NCBI RefSeq assembly: GCF_009749465.1
Contig: NZ_WBIS01000002.1
Location: 310,001-374,000 of the forward strand
DNA length: 64,000 nt
From: Agromyces terreus
Lineage (GTDB): Bacteria; Actinomycetota; Actinomycetes; Actinomycetales; Microbacteriaceae
Reading direction: 5' to 3'
Shown here: piece after piece, positions 8,985 through 17,805 of the stretch
How positions within the stretch are numbered: position 1 is the stretch's first letter
How the letters are laid out: every line of letters starts with the position of its first letter
The notes under the pieces: generated by a model
Database searches by the model: none
Seen by the model: only the letters and a program-made list of their open reading frames with translations
What the model was told of the DNA's origin: nothing
Translations under genes and position numbers: made by a program

Positions 8985-10094
8985 CTAGTTCAGGCGCCCT
9001 TCTTGTGAAGTCGGCACAAGCTCGCCGAGAATCCCGAGGAGGATATCGACAGACGCCTCTTCGCCGATCGACACGCGGATGCCCTCGGGCGGGAAGGCGC
9101 GGGCGACGACGGATGCCTCGAAGAGCCGCTCGGCCACCTCCGCGGTCTGCTCGCCGGTCGGGAGCCAGACGAAGTTGCCCTGCGCCTCGGGCACCTGCCA
9201 GCCCTGCGCGATCAGCCCCGACCGCAGACGGTCGCGCCGCTCGGCGAGGGCGGCGACGCGTTCGAGGAGCTCGGCCTCGGCGGCGGGCTCGAGCGAGGCG
9301 AGCGCACCGGCAGAGGATGCCGCGGTCACGCCCAGCGGGATCGCCGTGGCGCGTGCGGCGTCGAGGATCGCGACGGGTCCGACCGCGTAGCCGACGCGGA
9401 GGCCCGCGAGCCCGTAGGCCTTCGAGAAGGTGCGCAGCAGCACGAGGTTGGGGTAGCGCCCGATGAGGTCGGCCCCGTCGACGGATGCCTCGACGGTGAC
9501 GAACTCGCGGTACGCCTCGTCGAGCAGCACGAGCCGGTCGGCCGGGACCTTCGCCATGAACGCCTCGAACTCGGCCGCCGTCACGAGCACGCCGGTCGGG
9601 TTGTTGGGGGAGCAGACGATGACGACGCGGGTGCGGTCGGTGATCGCGGCCGCGATGGCGTCGAGGTCGTGGCCATGGTCGGCGCGATTCGGCACCTGCA
9701 CGCTCTTCGCGCCGGCGACCGTCACCAGGCCCGGGTACGCCTCGAAGGAGCGCCACGAGTAGACGACCTCGTCGCCGGGGCTCGCGGCGGCGAGCACGAA
9801 CTGGGCGATCAGCGCGACGGACCCGGCGCCCACGATGACCTCGTCGGCGGTGACGCCGAACCGAGTCGCGAGTCGCTCGCGCAGGGCGAGCGCGGTCGCG
9901 TCGGGGTACCGGTTGATCTGCGCGGCGGAGGCGGCCACGGCCTCGACGACGCCGGCGAGCGGATCGAACGGGTTCTCGTTGCTGGAGAGCTTGAAGCCGT
10001 CGGCGGGCGCCGGACGGCCCTGCCGGTACGGGGGAAGGGCTGCGATCTCGGGGCGCAGCCGGATTCCGGGCGTCGTCGACTCGGATGCGGTCAT
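8985..10094 (-). CDS. hisC: histidinol-phosphate/aromatic aminotransferase family protein
   Basis: Fold-type I PLP aminotransferase of 369 residues. The conserved SPNNPTG and the PLP-lysine motif [15 protein letters not shown] place it in the HisC/PatA group. It could be histidinol-phosphate aminotransferase, or an aromatic amino-acid aminotransferase, which in actinobacteria is often a HisC paralogue. No other his gene is in the window, and the gene heads the oxoacid dehydrogenase operon. I therefore lean to a Pat-like role and use hisC only as the family symbol. The start ATG at 10094 follows a short divergent promoter region shared with the gene at 10149. Confidence 0.82.
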   Translation of the reverse strand: MTASESTTPGIRLRPEIAALPPYRQGRPAPADGFKLSSNENPFDPLAGVVEAVAASAAQINRYPDATALALRERLATRFGVTADEVIVGAGSVALIAQFVLAAASPGDEVVYSWRSFEAYPGLVTVAGAKSVQVPNRADHGHDLDAIAAAITDRTRVVIVCSPNNPTGVLVTAAEFEAFMAKVPADRLVLLDEAYREFVTVEASVDGADLIGRYPNLVLLRTFSKAYGLAGLRVGYAVGPVAILDAARATAIPLGVTAASSAGALASLEPAAEAELLERVAALAERRDRLRSGLIAQGWQVPEAQGNFVWLPTGEQTAEVAERLFEASVVARAFPPEGIRVSIGEEASVDILLGILGELVPTSQEGRLN

Positions 10095-10148
10095 GTTTTC
10101 CACCGTACCTTCTCGCCCACGCGACGGAATCGGTGGAAGAGTGGTGCC

Positions 10149-10532
10149 ATGCGCTTCATCGTCAAGGTCATCGTCGTCGCCTTCGCCCTCTGGCTCACCA
10201 CGCTGCTGGTGAGCGGTGTCTCGGTCGTGCCCTACGACGACACCGCGGTCGGCCAGGTGCTCACGTACCTGCTCGTCGCCGCCATCTTCGGGCTCGTGAA
10301 CGCGATCATCGGCACGTTCATCCGCGTCGTCGCCTTCCCGATCTACGTGCTGACGCTCGGACTCATCTCGTTCATCGTCAACGGCCTGCTGCTGCTGCTC
10401 GTCGACTGGATCAGCGACCTCATGGGCTTCGGCCTCCAGGTCGAGAGCTTCTGGTGGGGCGTGCTCGGAGCGCTCGTGCTCGGCCTGTTCAGCTGGCTCA
10501 TCGGCCTCGTGGTGCGACCCAGCCGCGACTGA
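10149..10532 (+). CDS. phage holin family IV-like membrane protein
   Basis: Small integral membrane protein (127 residues) with four predicted helices. It matches the pattern of the PF04020 family (called mycobacterial phage holin superfamily IV), with the characteristic [14 protein letters not shown] and [20 protein letters not shown] segments. Such proteins are chromosomal in many actinobacteria and no lytic role is established. It stands alone, divergent from hisC. Confidence 0.8.
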   Translation: MRFIVKVIVVAFALWLTTLLVSGVSVVPYDDTAVGQVLTYLLVAAIFGLVNAIIGTFIRVVAFPIYVLTLGLISFIVNGLLLLLVDWISDLMGFGLQVESFWWGVLGALVLGLFSWLIGLVVRPSRD

Positions 10533-10587
10533 CGCGCGCGCCGCTCGGCCCGCACCCACCACCAGGCCGCGCTCCACGCCGCACCTC

Positions 10588-12132
10588 TCACTCGCGCGAC
10601 GCCCGCCAACGGGTGCGCTCCCCGGTCGCGCCGCCGGTGAAGTCCGCCACGGTCGCCCGGAACGCGACGAGCTGTTCGGCTTCGGACGCGTCGAAGCGTT
10701 CGGCGGTCTCGCGGTATCGCGTGAGACGGTGCGCCGGGAGCGCTTCAGCGCTCCCGTGGCCGGCGTCGAGCACCTCGCGCGAGACGACGAGCATGTCGAG
10801 CGCGCGGCCCCCGGCGCCCCCGGATCCGCCGGTCGCCGGGACGAGGTCTTCGACGTGCTCGACCGAGAGGAACGGGACCCCCGGCTGAATCGGCGCGGAC
10901 GCGACCGGCCCGCCGAGACTGACCCCGGCGACGACGTTGAGCTCCGGGTCGGAGGCGAGACCGGCGACGACCACGCCGCCGCCCGAATGCCCGATCGCGA
11001 GCACCGGATCGGCCGGATCGGCGCCGGCCGCGGCGAGCGCGGCGCGCACCGCACGGTCGGCGGCCCCCGAATCGGCGCCGAAGACGCGGAGGTCGTCGAG
11101 CGGTGAAGACTGCGCGACGCTGTGGAGGTTGGAGGTCATGTCGGAGGACTCCGAACCCGCCTCGAGGGTGAAGTCGACCGTGCCGCCGACATACGCGATC
11201 CACCGGTTCTCACCGTCGACGTCGTAGCGCTCGATCGTGATCTGCGCGCGGCCGTCGCTCGGCGGCACCCGCTGCGCGAGGTCGCCGAGGCCGGTCGGGG
11301 CGGGCACCGGGAAACGACCGTTCGGCGGCGCCGCATCGGTGGGGTTGCGTTCGGGAGCCACGCGCTCGACCTTGACCGGCCCATCGGTGAGGAGTCGGCC
11401 GCCGACGGCCGCGGACGCGAGTCCGGCCAGCCCGAGCAGCCCAGATGCGCTCTCGGACGCGTCGATGGCGGACGCGATGCCGATCGCCGCCGTGCCGAAG
11501 GCGGTGGCGAGGGCGTAGTCGTCGGCGTGGTCCGCCACGGTGCGCACGAGCCGCACGAAGGACGGGTCGCTCAGCAGGTCGCGATGCTCGGTCAGCCACT
11601 GCACGAGCGGCAGGTCGCCCGGGCGCGGCTCCAGCCCGAGAAGTCGGGTGATGCCGACCGCGACGGCGACGTGCGGGGCGGCCACGACCGCGCCGCCGAC
11701 CGTGCGGATCACGACTCCCGTGGTCAGCAGGCCCAGTGCGACGGCGCCGATGCGGCCGCCGATGTCCCAGAGGGCGCCGACGCATCGCTCGGTTGCGCCG
11801 TAGCGCTCGGCGGCTTCGAGGAGGCGCGTCCGCATCGATTCGAGGAGATCGTGCGCTTCGCCGAGCGCGGTCCCCGCTGCGGGGCCGACCGAGGCAACGC
11901 CCGGCGCTGCGCCGAACGACCCGGTCGGGACGGCGCCGAACGACCCGAGGGGCACGGCGCCACAGGATCCGGAGGTGACGGCGTCACCGAGTCTGGAGCG
12001 GATCGCCTCGAACCGGTCGATCCACCCCTGCACGCTCGTCGCCGCCGCCCCGAGCCGGCCCGCGTCGACGAAGAGCGAGTCGACCGCGACCGAGGTCGTA
12101 CCGCCGCCGGAGATGATGAGGTCGTCGCTCAC
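10588..12132 (-). CDS. alpha/beta hydrolase domain protein with helical N-terminus
   Basis: A 514-residue protein that I cannot assign to a named family end to end. The N-terminal ~130 residues look helical and Ala-rich, like WXG100/LXG-type secretion domains. A hydrophobic stretch follows (about 140-185, [16 protein letters not shown] onward). The C-terminal third is alpha/beta-hydrolase-like, with nucleophile elbow GHSGGG and a later candidate acid/His region ([10 protein letters not shown]). A short degenerate repeat ([20 protein letters not shown]) lies near residue 65. The GTG start overlaps the upstream gene stop (GTGA), so the two form a coupled pair. It is possibly a secreted or membrane-bound lipase/esterase. 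Confidence 0.7.
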   Translation of the reverse strand: MSDDLIISGGGTTSVAVDSLFVDAGRLGAAATSVQGWIDRFEAIRSRLGDAVTSGSCGAVPLGSFGAVPTGSFGAAPGVASVGPAAGTALGEAHDLLESMRTRLLEAAERYGATERCVGALWDIGGRIGAVALGLLTTGVVIRTVGGAVVAAPHVAVAVGITRLLGLEPRPGDLPLVQWLTEHRDLLSDPSFVRLVRTVADHADDYALATAFGTAAIGIASAIDASESASGLLGLAGLASAAVGGRLLTDGPVKVERVAPERNPTDAAPPNGRFPVPAPTGLGDLAQRVPPSDGRAQITIERYDVDGENRWIAYVGGTVDFTLEAGSESSDMTSNLHSVAQSSPLDDLRVFGADSGAADRAVRAALAAAGADPADPVLAIGHSGGGVVVAGLASDPELNVVAGVSLGGPVASAPIQPGVPFLSVEHVEDLVPATGGSGGAGGRALDMLVVSREVLDAGHGSAEALPAHRLTRYRETAERFDASEAEQLVAFRATVADFTGGATGERTRWRASRE

Positions 12133-12473
12133 GCCCCTGGCCCCGCCGCGAGGATCGCGTTCTGCTCGACAAGGCGCCCCTCGAGTCGCCAGGCGTCGGA
12201 CGAGAGGGCCTGCGCGGCATCGGCGAGCACCGCCGCCGCGGAGCAGAGGGAACTGCGGGCCTCCCCGAGCATCACTCCGTACGCGTCGCCGGCCTCGGAT
12301 CGCCACTGCTCGGGCTCGCAGGGCAGGTACGCGAACGCGCCCGCGCTCACGTCGTCGGCCAATGCGCTCAGGTCGGCGGCGCCCTGCCGCGCGAGGTCGA
12401 CCTGGTCGGACGTGACGGCGACGCCGGTGGCCATGGCCCAGATGAGCTCGTCGTAGGCGGGGTTTCGAGACAT
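12129..12473 (-). CDS. small WXG100-like helical protein
   Basis: A 114-residue, mostly helical protein without a signal peptide. The central motif QWRSEAGDAYGVML resembles the W-x-x-x-A-x-x-AY turn seen in WXG100 and related type VII secretion substrates, between two helical arms. No membrane segment is seen. It is translationally coupled to the hydrolase gene downstream, as WXG100 partners often are to toxins or enzymes. No type VII secretion machinery genes lie in the window, so the secretion idea is inference only. Confidence 0.6.
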   Translation of the reverse strand: MSRNPAYDELIWAMATGVAVTSDQVDLARQGAADLSALADDVSAGAFAYLPCEPEQWRSEAGDAYGVMLGEARSSLCSAAAVLADAAQALSSDAWRLEGRLVEQNAILAAGPGA

Positions 12474-12575
12474 GCGTGCCAGTCTCGCGACGCCGGGTCG
12501 CCCGACCGCGCCCGGACGCCGCCCCGCATGATGCCCTCCGCGATCGGGCGCCTGTGGAGGACGACCCGCGCCCGC

Positions 12576-13475
12576 TCAGCCCTCGGCCGCCACTCCCGCC
12601 AGGATCCGCGCCCCGAGCCTCCCGTACGGGCTCTCGGCGTCGAGCGCATCGACGAGCGCGGTCCCCATCACGACCGCCCAGCCGCGGGCGCGCTCCCAGG
12701 TCGCGTCGTCGACCGCGGCGAGGGCGCCGACCTGCGCGATGAACGCCGCCCGTCCGCGCGGACCGAACGTGAGCCAGGCGGTCGCGAGATCGGTCGCGGG
12801 GTCGCCCGACGTGAGATCGCCGAAGTCGACGACCCCGGCCAGGCCCCCGTCGGAGCGCACGAGCAAGTTGCCCGGATGCAGGTCGCCGTGCACCCAGACC
12901 GGGGGACCGGCCCAGACGGATGCCGCGAGCGCGCGCTCCCACACCCGCCCGAGCACCTCGGGGTCCGCCGCCCTGCCGCGCGCGAGGCGTGCCCGGACGT
13001 CGGCGTCGCGCGCGGCGAGCGGAACGCCCCGGTACGGGTTCTCGGGCGCATCGCGCGGCGCGGGCACGCCGAGGGCGATGACGAACGCCGCGAGCGCCTC
13101 GGCCGCGGCATCCGTGCCCCGCTCCTCCGAGGAGGGGGCCAGCGCCGAGGCCCCCGGCAGCCACGGCACGATGCTCCACGGCACGTCGTAGCCGAGCTCG
13201 GGAGCCGGCCGGCCGACGCGCACCGGAACGGGGATCGCGGTCGGCAGTCGGGGCGCGAGTTCGGGAAGCCACCGTTGCTCGCCGAGCAGCAACGGGACGG
13301 CGATCTCGCGCCGCGGCATCCGCACCGCCAGCTCCGGCCCCAGCCGGAACATGACGTTGTCCCATCCGTGGCCCGCGAGGCGCACGGGGCCGACGAGATC
13401 GGGATGCTGGCTCGCGACGAGCCGGGCCGCGAGGTCGGCGTCGACGTGGAGGTCGGGCTCAGGGGCATCCGCCAC
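12576..13475 (-). CDS. aminoglycoside phosphotransferase family protein
   Basis: A 299-residue kinase-like protein of the APH/choline-kinase superfamily. The catalytic loop VHGDLHPGNLL (Brenner motif with the catalytic Asp) and the metal-binding motif VVDFGDLTSGDPATDLA are intact. The N-terminal half carries the expected glycine-rich and Lys-equivalent regions (GWDNVMFRLG, VRMPRR). The substrate could be an antibiotic, an amino sugar or another small alcohol; sequence alone does not say. It is a single gene, 100 bp from its neighbour. Confidence 0.85.
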   Translation of the reverse strand: MADAPEPDLHVDADLAARLVASQHPDLVGPVRLAGHGWDNVMFRLGPELAVRMPRREIAVPLLLGEQRWLPELAPRLPTAIPVPVRVGRPAPELGYDVPWSIVPWLPGASALAPSSEERGTDAAAEALAAFVIALGVPAPRDAPENPYRGVPLAARDADVRARLARGRAADPEVLGRVWERALAASVWAGPPVWVHGDLHPGNLLVRSDGGLAGVVDFGDLTSGDPATDLATAWLTFGPRGRAAFIAQVGALAAVDDATWERARGWAVVMGTALVDALDAESPYGRLGARILAGVAAEG

Positions 13476-13639
13476 CGTCTCGCCCCTCTCGTCGACCGCC
13501 GCTCGCTTCCCGCCAGCCTAGGCGCCGCCCCGCCTGCGCGTGCCCTGCGGCTCGTCGACGGCCGCGATCGTGGCGAGCAGACGCGGATGCCGCGAATTGC
13601 CTCCTGTGCGACGGCGGGTTCTCGACCACAATGGAGGGC

Positions 13640-14167
13640 ATGACGCGTGCGGATGCCGCTGGGGATTCGGCGCAGCCCTTCCGTGTTTCCTTCGTGTGCA
13701 CCGGCAACATCTGCCGCTCGCCGATGGCCGAGGCGGTGCTGCGCTCGCTCGCCGACCGCGCCGGCCTCGCCGATCGACTCGCCATCGAGTCCGCGGCGAC
13801 CGGCGACTGGCACGTGGGAGAGCAGGCCGACCGGCGCACGCTCGCGGCCCTCGAACGTGCCGGCTACGACGCGTCGCGGCACCGCGCACGGCAGTTCGAT
13901 CCGGGGGACTTCGCCGCGCTCGACCTGGTGGTCGCGTTCGACCGCGGTCAGGCCCGAATCCTGCGCAACTGGGCGCCGTCCCCGTCGGAGCAGCAGAACG
14001 TGCGGCTCCTCCTCGAGTTCGATGCCGAACTGGCGCCGCTGCAGGACGTTCCGGACCCGTACTATTCCGATGCGGCGGCCTTCGACCGAGTTCTTGGGAT
14101 GATAGAGCAGGCGACTCGGGCGCTCTTCCGCCAACTCGCTCCCGCTCTCAGACAAGGAACACGATGA
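13640..14167 (+). CDS. low-molecular-weight protein tyrosine phosphatase
   Basis: A 175-residue LMW phosphatase with P-loop CTGNICRS near the N-terminus and the catalytic Asp in VPDPYYSDAAAF. The enzyme dephosphorylates phosphotyrosine. An arsenate reductase of the same fold is less likely, because the DPYY loop is typical of the phosphatases. An ATG at 13631 is also in frame, but it lies where a GGAGG ribosome site for the 13640 ATG would be, so I chose 13640. The stop overlaps the purB start (ATGA), an unusual coupling of a signalling enzyme to purine synthesis. Confidence 0.88.
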   Translation: MTRADAAGDSAQPFRVSFVCTGNICRSPMAEAVLRSLADRAGLADRLAIESAATGDWHVGEQADRRTLAALERAGYDASRHRARQFDPGDFAALDLVVAFDRGQARILRNWAPSPSEQQNVRLLLEFDAELAPLQDVPDPYYSDAAAFDRVLGMIEQATRALFRQLAPALRQGTR

Positions 14168-15546
14168 CCACGCTGCCTCCCCAGCCGCTCAGCCCGCTCG
14201 ACGGACGGTACCGCTCGGCCGTCGGCACCCTCGGCGAGCACCTCTCAGAAGCCGGCCTCAACCGGGCCCGCGTGCACGTCGAGGTCGAGTGGCTCATCGC
14301 GCAGACCGACCGCGGATTCTTCGGCACCTCGCCGCTCTCGGCCGGCCAGCAGGCGGCCCTGCGCCGCGTCGTCACCGAGTTCGGCCAGCCCGACATCGAC
14401 GAGCTCGCCTCGCTCGAGGCCACCACCCGGCACGACGTCAAGGCGATCGAGTACTACGTGCGCCGTCGTCTCACCGACCTCGGCCTCGACCACCTCGCCG
14501 AGCTCACCCACTTCGCGTGCACCAGTGAAGACATCAACAACCTCTCGTACGCGATCACCGTGCGCGACGCCGTGCAGCAGGTCTGGCTGCCCAAGTACCG
14601 CGCCGTCATCGACACGATCGTCGGGCTCGCCCGCGAGCACCGCGACGCGGCGATGCTCTCGCGCACGCACGGCCAGCCCGCGACCCCCTCGACCATGGGC
14701 AAGGAGCTCGCGGTCTTCGTGCACCGCCTCGAGCGCATCGCGAAGCAGATCGAGGCGACCGAGTACCTCGGCAAGTTCTCGGGCGCGACCGGCACCTTCT
14801 CGGCCCACGTGGTCGCGGCTCCGGATGTCTCGTGGCCCGACGTGTCGCGCGAGTTCGTCGAGTCGCTCGGCCTCACCTGGAACCCCCTCACCACGCAGAT
14901 CGAGTCGCACGACTGGCAGGCCGAGCTCTACAGCAGGGTCTCGCACGCGAACCGGGTGCTGCACAACCTCGCGACCGACATCTGGACGTACATCTCGCTC
15001 GGCATCTTCCGTCAGATCCCGGTGGCCGGCGCGACCGGGTCGTCGACGATGCCGCACAAGGTCAACCCGATCCGCTTCGAGAACGCCGAGGCGAACCTCG
15101 AGCTCTCGAGCGCCCTGCTCGACTCGCTCGCCGCGACCCTCGTGACCTCGCGCCTCCAGCGCGACCTCACCGACTCCAGCGCGCAGCGCAACATCGGCGT
15201 CGGCTTCGGGCACTCGATGCTCGCGCTCGACAACATCCAGCGCGGCCTCGGCGAGATCGACCTCGACCTCGACGTGCTCGCGGCCGACCTCGACGGCAAC
15301 TGGGAGGTGCTCGGCGAGGCGATCCAGACGGTGATCCGCGCCGAGGTGGCCGCCGGGCGTTCGAGCATCGCCGACCCGTACGCGCTGCTCAAGGAGCTCA
15401 CGCGCGGCCGCCGCATCGGCGCCTCCGATCTGGCCGAGTTCGTGAGCGGCCTCGAGATCGGCGACGACGCCAAGCAGCGCCTGCTCGCCCTCACGCCCGG
15501 CACCTACACCGGCATCGCCTCCGACCTCGTCGACCGCCTCGGCTGA
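14164..15546 (+). CDS. purB: adenylosuccinate lyase
   Basis: PurB (460 residues) acts twice in purine synthesis: it splits SAICAR to AICAR and adenylosuccinate to AMP, releasing fumarate. The fumarase/aspartase superfamily signature GSSTMPHKVNP and the regions TSEDINNLSYA and SRTHGQPATPSTMGKE are present. Length and start (MTTLPPQPLSPLDGRYRS) match the long PurB type shared with gamma-proteobacteria. A ribosome site AAGGA precedes the ATG. It overlaps the phosphatase gene by four bases. Confidence 0.96.
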   Translation: MTTLPPQPLSPLDGRYRSAVGTLGEHLSEAGLNRARVHVEVEWLIAQTDRGFFGTSPLSAGQQAALRRVVTEFGQPDIDELASLEATTRHDVKAIEYYVRRRLTDLGLDHLAELTHFACTSEDINNLSYAITVRDAVQQVWLPKYRAVIDTIVGLAREHRDAAMLSRTHGQPATPSTMGKELAVFVHRLERIAKQIEATEYLGKFSGATGTFSAHVVAAPDVSWPDVSREFVESLGLTWNPLTTQIESHDWQAELYSRVSHANRVLHNLATDIWTYISLGIFRQIPVAGATGSSTMPHKVNPIRFENAEANLELSSALLDSLAATLVTSRLQRDLTDSSAQRNIGVGFGHSMLALDNIQRGLGEIDLDLDVLAADLDGNWEVLGEAIQTVIRAEVAAGRSSIADPYALLKELTRGRRIGASDLAEFVSGLEIGDDAKQRLLALTPGTYTGIASDLVDRLG

Positions 15547-15549
15547 GTC

Positions 15550-16449
15550 ATGAGCGCCGTGGCCCGCGCCGTGGTCTTCGTGGCCGCTGCATTCGCCGCG
15601 GTGTCGCTTCTCACCGCTTGCGCGGCGCCGGACGCGCGCGCTTCAGCCCCGTCGCCGAGCTCGGCGCCGACGGTCGCCGCGGGCGAACCTTCCGGCGAAC
15701 CCGCCGGAGACCCTGTCGCGCTCGTGGGCCTCTGGCGGGTCTCCGGTGCCGTGGGGGAGGGTTCCGAGACGTGGCTCCGTCTGGGAGCAGGCGAACTCGT
15801 ACTCTGGCGTGAATGCGGCATTCTGCATGGCGCATGGACCGCCGCCGACCGGGCGTTCCTCGCCCAGATCTTCGGCTGGAGCGGATCGTGCTCGATGGAC
15901 TCGCCGGTGGTCCCATGGCTCGACGCAGCCGCATCGTATCGAGCAGCCGGTGACGGATGGCAACTCCTCGACCCCGAGGGCCGGGTCGTCGCCTCACTCG
16001 CAATCGACGGCGCGCCCCAACCGATCGACACGGCGGACCCCTCGTTTGCAGAAACGCCCGTGATCGACGAGCGCGTGCGGGCGAGTTTCGCCGACGTGCC
16101 ACCGCTTCCCGCGGGGCTCAGACCTGCCACCTCGGCAGACCTTGCCGGGCGCTGGATCCCGGCCGGCATCTCCGTCTCGACGGATCCGCATGTCGAATTC
16201 ATGGCCGGCCGAGCTTGGCGTGGATCCGACGGGTGCAACGGGCAGGCGGCACGTTGGACGTTGGAGTCCGACGGCAGGATGCTCACGACCGGAGGCCTGT
16301 CGACGTCGATCGGGTGCGAAGGCGCAGATGTGCCGGGATGGGTATCCGGCACCCGGCTCGTCGGGTTCGAGGGTGCGGAACTCGTGCTGCTCGATCGCGA
16401 CGCCGTCGAACTCGGACGACTGGTGCGCGAGCGAGCCGAGGCCCCCTGA
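15550..16449 (+). CDS. META/HslJ-like lipoprotein
   Basis: Secreted lipoprotein of 299 residues with lipobox LLTAC (Cys about residue 24) followed by a Ser/Pro/Ala linker. The C-terminal ~110 residues contain WRGSDGCNGQAARW and TTGGLSTSIGCEG, the Gly/Cys pattern of the META (HslJ) domain. The middle region has a similar half repeat beginning LVGLWRVSG. Function is unknown. It begins three bases after the purB stop and may be co-transcribed. Confidence 0.72.
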   Translation: MSAVARAVVFVAAAFAAVSLLTACAAPDARASAPSPSSAPTVAAGEPSGEPAGDPVALVGLWRVSGAVGEGSETWLRLGAGELVLWRECGILHGAWTAADRAFLAQIFGWSGSCSMDSPVVPWLDAAASYRAAGDGWQLLDPEGRVVASLAIDGAPQPIDTADPSFAETPVIDERVRASFADVPPLPAGLRPATSADLAGRWIPAGISVSTDPHVEFMAGRAWRGSDGCNGQAARWTLESDGRMLTTGGLSTSIGCEGADVPGWVSGTRLVGFEGAELVLLDRDAVELGRLVRERAEAP

Positions 16450-16589
16450 GGCCGGCGGCCTTCGCTCGAAGAGGTCGTAGCGAAGTACCGGAGTACCGGA
16501 GTCCCGGTTGCACGGTTGCACGGACCGGACACCGGAGCTGAGACGCACCGCTCGTCGCCCGCGATGGTCAGACGATCAGTGCCGCGTGA

Positions 16590-16952
16590 TCAGTGCCGTG
16601 TCGGGGCATCGGGACGGTCGGTTCCCGCCGAATCAGGACCGGAGGCGTCGGGTGTCTCGCCCGCGACCGGGTGCTCGCCCGTGGCATCCGCCTTCGCTGC
16701 GGCATCCGCAGCACCCTCGAGCTCGGCGGTCTCGGCCGCGTCGGGCTTGAAGGTCATGGCGATCAGCGCGAGCACCATGAGCACGATGATGAACACGCCG
16801 CCCGTGCCGATGGCCGCGAGCATGAGGTCGCGCGTCGCGAACAGCGCAACGCCGCCCACGAAGAGCGCGGCGATCGCGGCGCCGCCGACGTACTCGGCCG
16901 GGCGCAGCAGTTCTCGGCGGCTGGGCTCGTAGTCGCCGGTCGGCTTGGTCAC
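16590..16952 (-). CDS. small two-helix membrane protein, unknown function
   Basis: A 120-residue protein with two membrane helices (about residues 22-40 and 47-66) and an acidic Ala/Glu/Asp-rich cytoplasmic tail. I recognise no family. The GTG start overlaps the upstream gene stop (GTGA). It probably works with, or is only co-expressed with, the HdeD-like protein upstream. Confidence 0.65.
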   Translation of the reverse strand: MTKPTGDYEPSRRELLRPAEYVGGAAIAALFVGGVALFATRDLMLAAIGTGGVFIIVLMVLALIAMTFKPDAAETAELEGAADAAAKADATGEHPVAGETPDASGPDSAGTDRPDAPTRH

Positions 16953-17548
16953 AGGTGCTGCTCCGATTCTGCTGCCTTGGCGTCAGCCGCCGCAGCCCAC
17001 TTCGACGAGAGGCCCCCGATGACGAGATACACGCCGAGGATCACGAGATACGCGCCGAGGAACCCGACCGTCGTGACCGCGTCGGGCGGCAGCAGCAGGA
17101 ACACGATGGCGAGGATCGCGGTGAACGCGCCCGCCGCGATCCAGTCGCGCGCCACCGACGTGCGGCCGCGGCCGCGGAACCCGGCGTAGAGCTCGACGAA
17201 ACCGGTGACGGCCGCCCACACGCTCACCAGGAAGAGCAGGAACGCCAGCCCGCCGGGAACGGTCAGCGCGAGCAGACCGGCCACGACCGTGACGACCGCG
17301 TTCACCGCGAAGAGCGAGCGGATGACCCGGTCGTCGACGAACCGCAGCGACAGCGCCCCGACGACGAGCCCGGACACGATCGCCCAGGCGCCGAACGTCA
17401 CGAGGCCGAGCGTCGCGGAATGATCCTGCGAGAACGTGATGACCACGGCCGGGATGAGCGCGAGGAGTCCGCGCACGACCGGAACGACCCAGTACTGGGG
17501 GCGCTCCGGGGCGGAATCGCGGGCGGTGGCCACGGCGACCTCTTTCAC
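16949..17548 (-). CDS. HdeD/DUF308-like membrane protein
   Basis: A 199-residue protein with six hydrophobic helices and short loops, resembling the HdeD/DUF308 acid-resistance membrane family. The paired-helix repeats and the motif SGLVVGALSLRFVDDR support this. Function in actinobacteria is not known. It is first of a two-gene unit with the small membrane protein. Confidence 0.68.
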   Translation of the reverse strand: MKEVAVATARDSAPERPQYWVVPVVRGLLALIPAVVITFSQDHSATLGLVTFGAWAIVSGLVVGALSLRFVDDRVIRSLFAVNAVVTVVAGLLALTVPGGLAFLLFLVSVWAAVTGFVELYAGFRGRGRTSVARDWIAAGAFTAILAIVFLLLPPDAVTTVGFLGAYLVILGVYLVIGGLSSKWAAAADAKAAESEQHL

Positions 17549-17630
17549 ATCGGAGGGGGATACCGATCCATCCTACGCGTCGGCACGCGCCGATCCTGTG
17601 AGCACGCAGGGCCGCCGGCCGAGGAGCCCG

Positions 17631-17803
17631 CCGGTCGAGGAGCGCAGCGTCTCGAGACCAGCGCCGGTCGAGGAGCGCAGCGTCTCGACGCCAGCGCCGG
17701 TAGGTCTCGAGACGGCGCCGGCGCGCCTCCTCGACCGACGAGCCCCAGCGCCGGCGCGCCTCGACCGACGAGCGCAGCGCCGGCGCGCCTCCTCGACCGA
17801 CGA
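17631..17803. repeat. cluster of 23-26-bp direct and inverted repeats
   Basis: Two identical 25-bp units (17631-17655, 17664-17688), each beginning CCGGTCGAGGAGCGCAGCG, are followed by three units beginning GCCGGCGCGCCTC at 17717-17742, 17750-17772 and 17779-17803; the middle one has lost three bases. The parts GGTCGAGG and CCTCGACC are inverted, so the block can fold into strong hairpins. It lies downstream of pntB and upstream of the HdeD-like gene, and may act as a transcription end or be an expanded intergenic repeat. Confidence 0.85.
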
Positions 17804-17805
17804 AC

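Noticed and set aside
10149-10532. prophage remnant suggested by the holin family name
   Set aside because: No other phage gene is near, and the PF04020 family is a normal chromosomal protein in actinobacteria.
10533-13365. a single 925-codon fusion covering the hydrolase and upstream DNA
   Set aside because: The part before GTG 12132 is antisense-like, Arg-rich and overlaps the WXG100-like and phosphotransferase genes in another frame.
12576-13475. dedicated antibiotic-resistance gene
   Set aside because: APH-family motifs alone do not show a drug substrate; many chromosomal members act on metabolites.
16450-16589. short AGTACCGG and TTGCACGG doublets
   Set aside because: Only two copies of each 8-bp unit in a 140-bp gap; could be chance or slippage, with no further structure seen.
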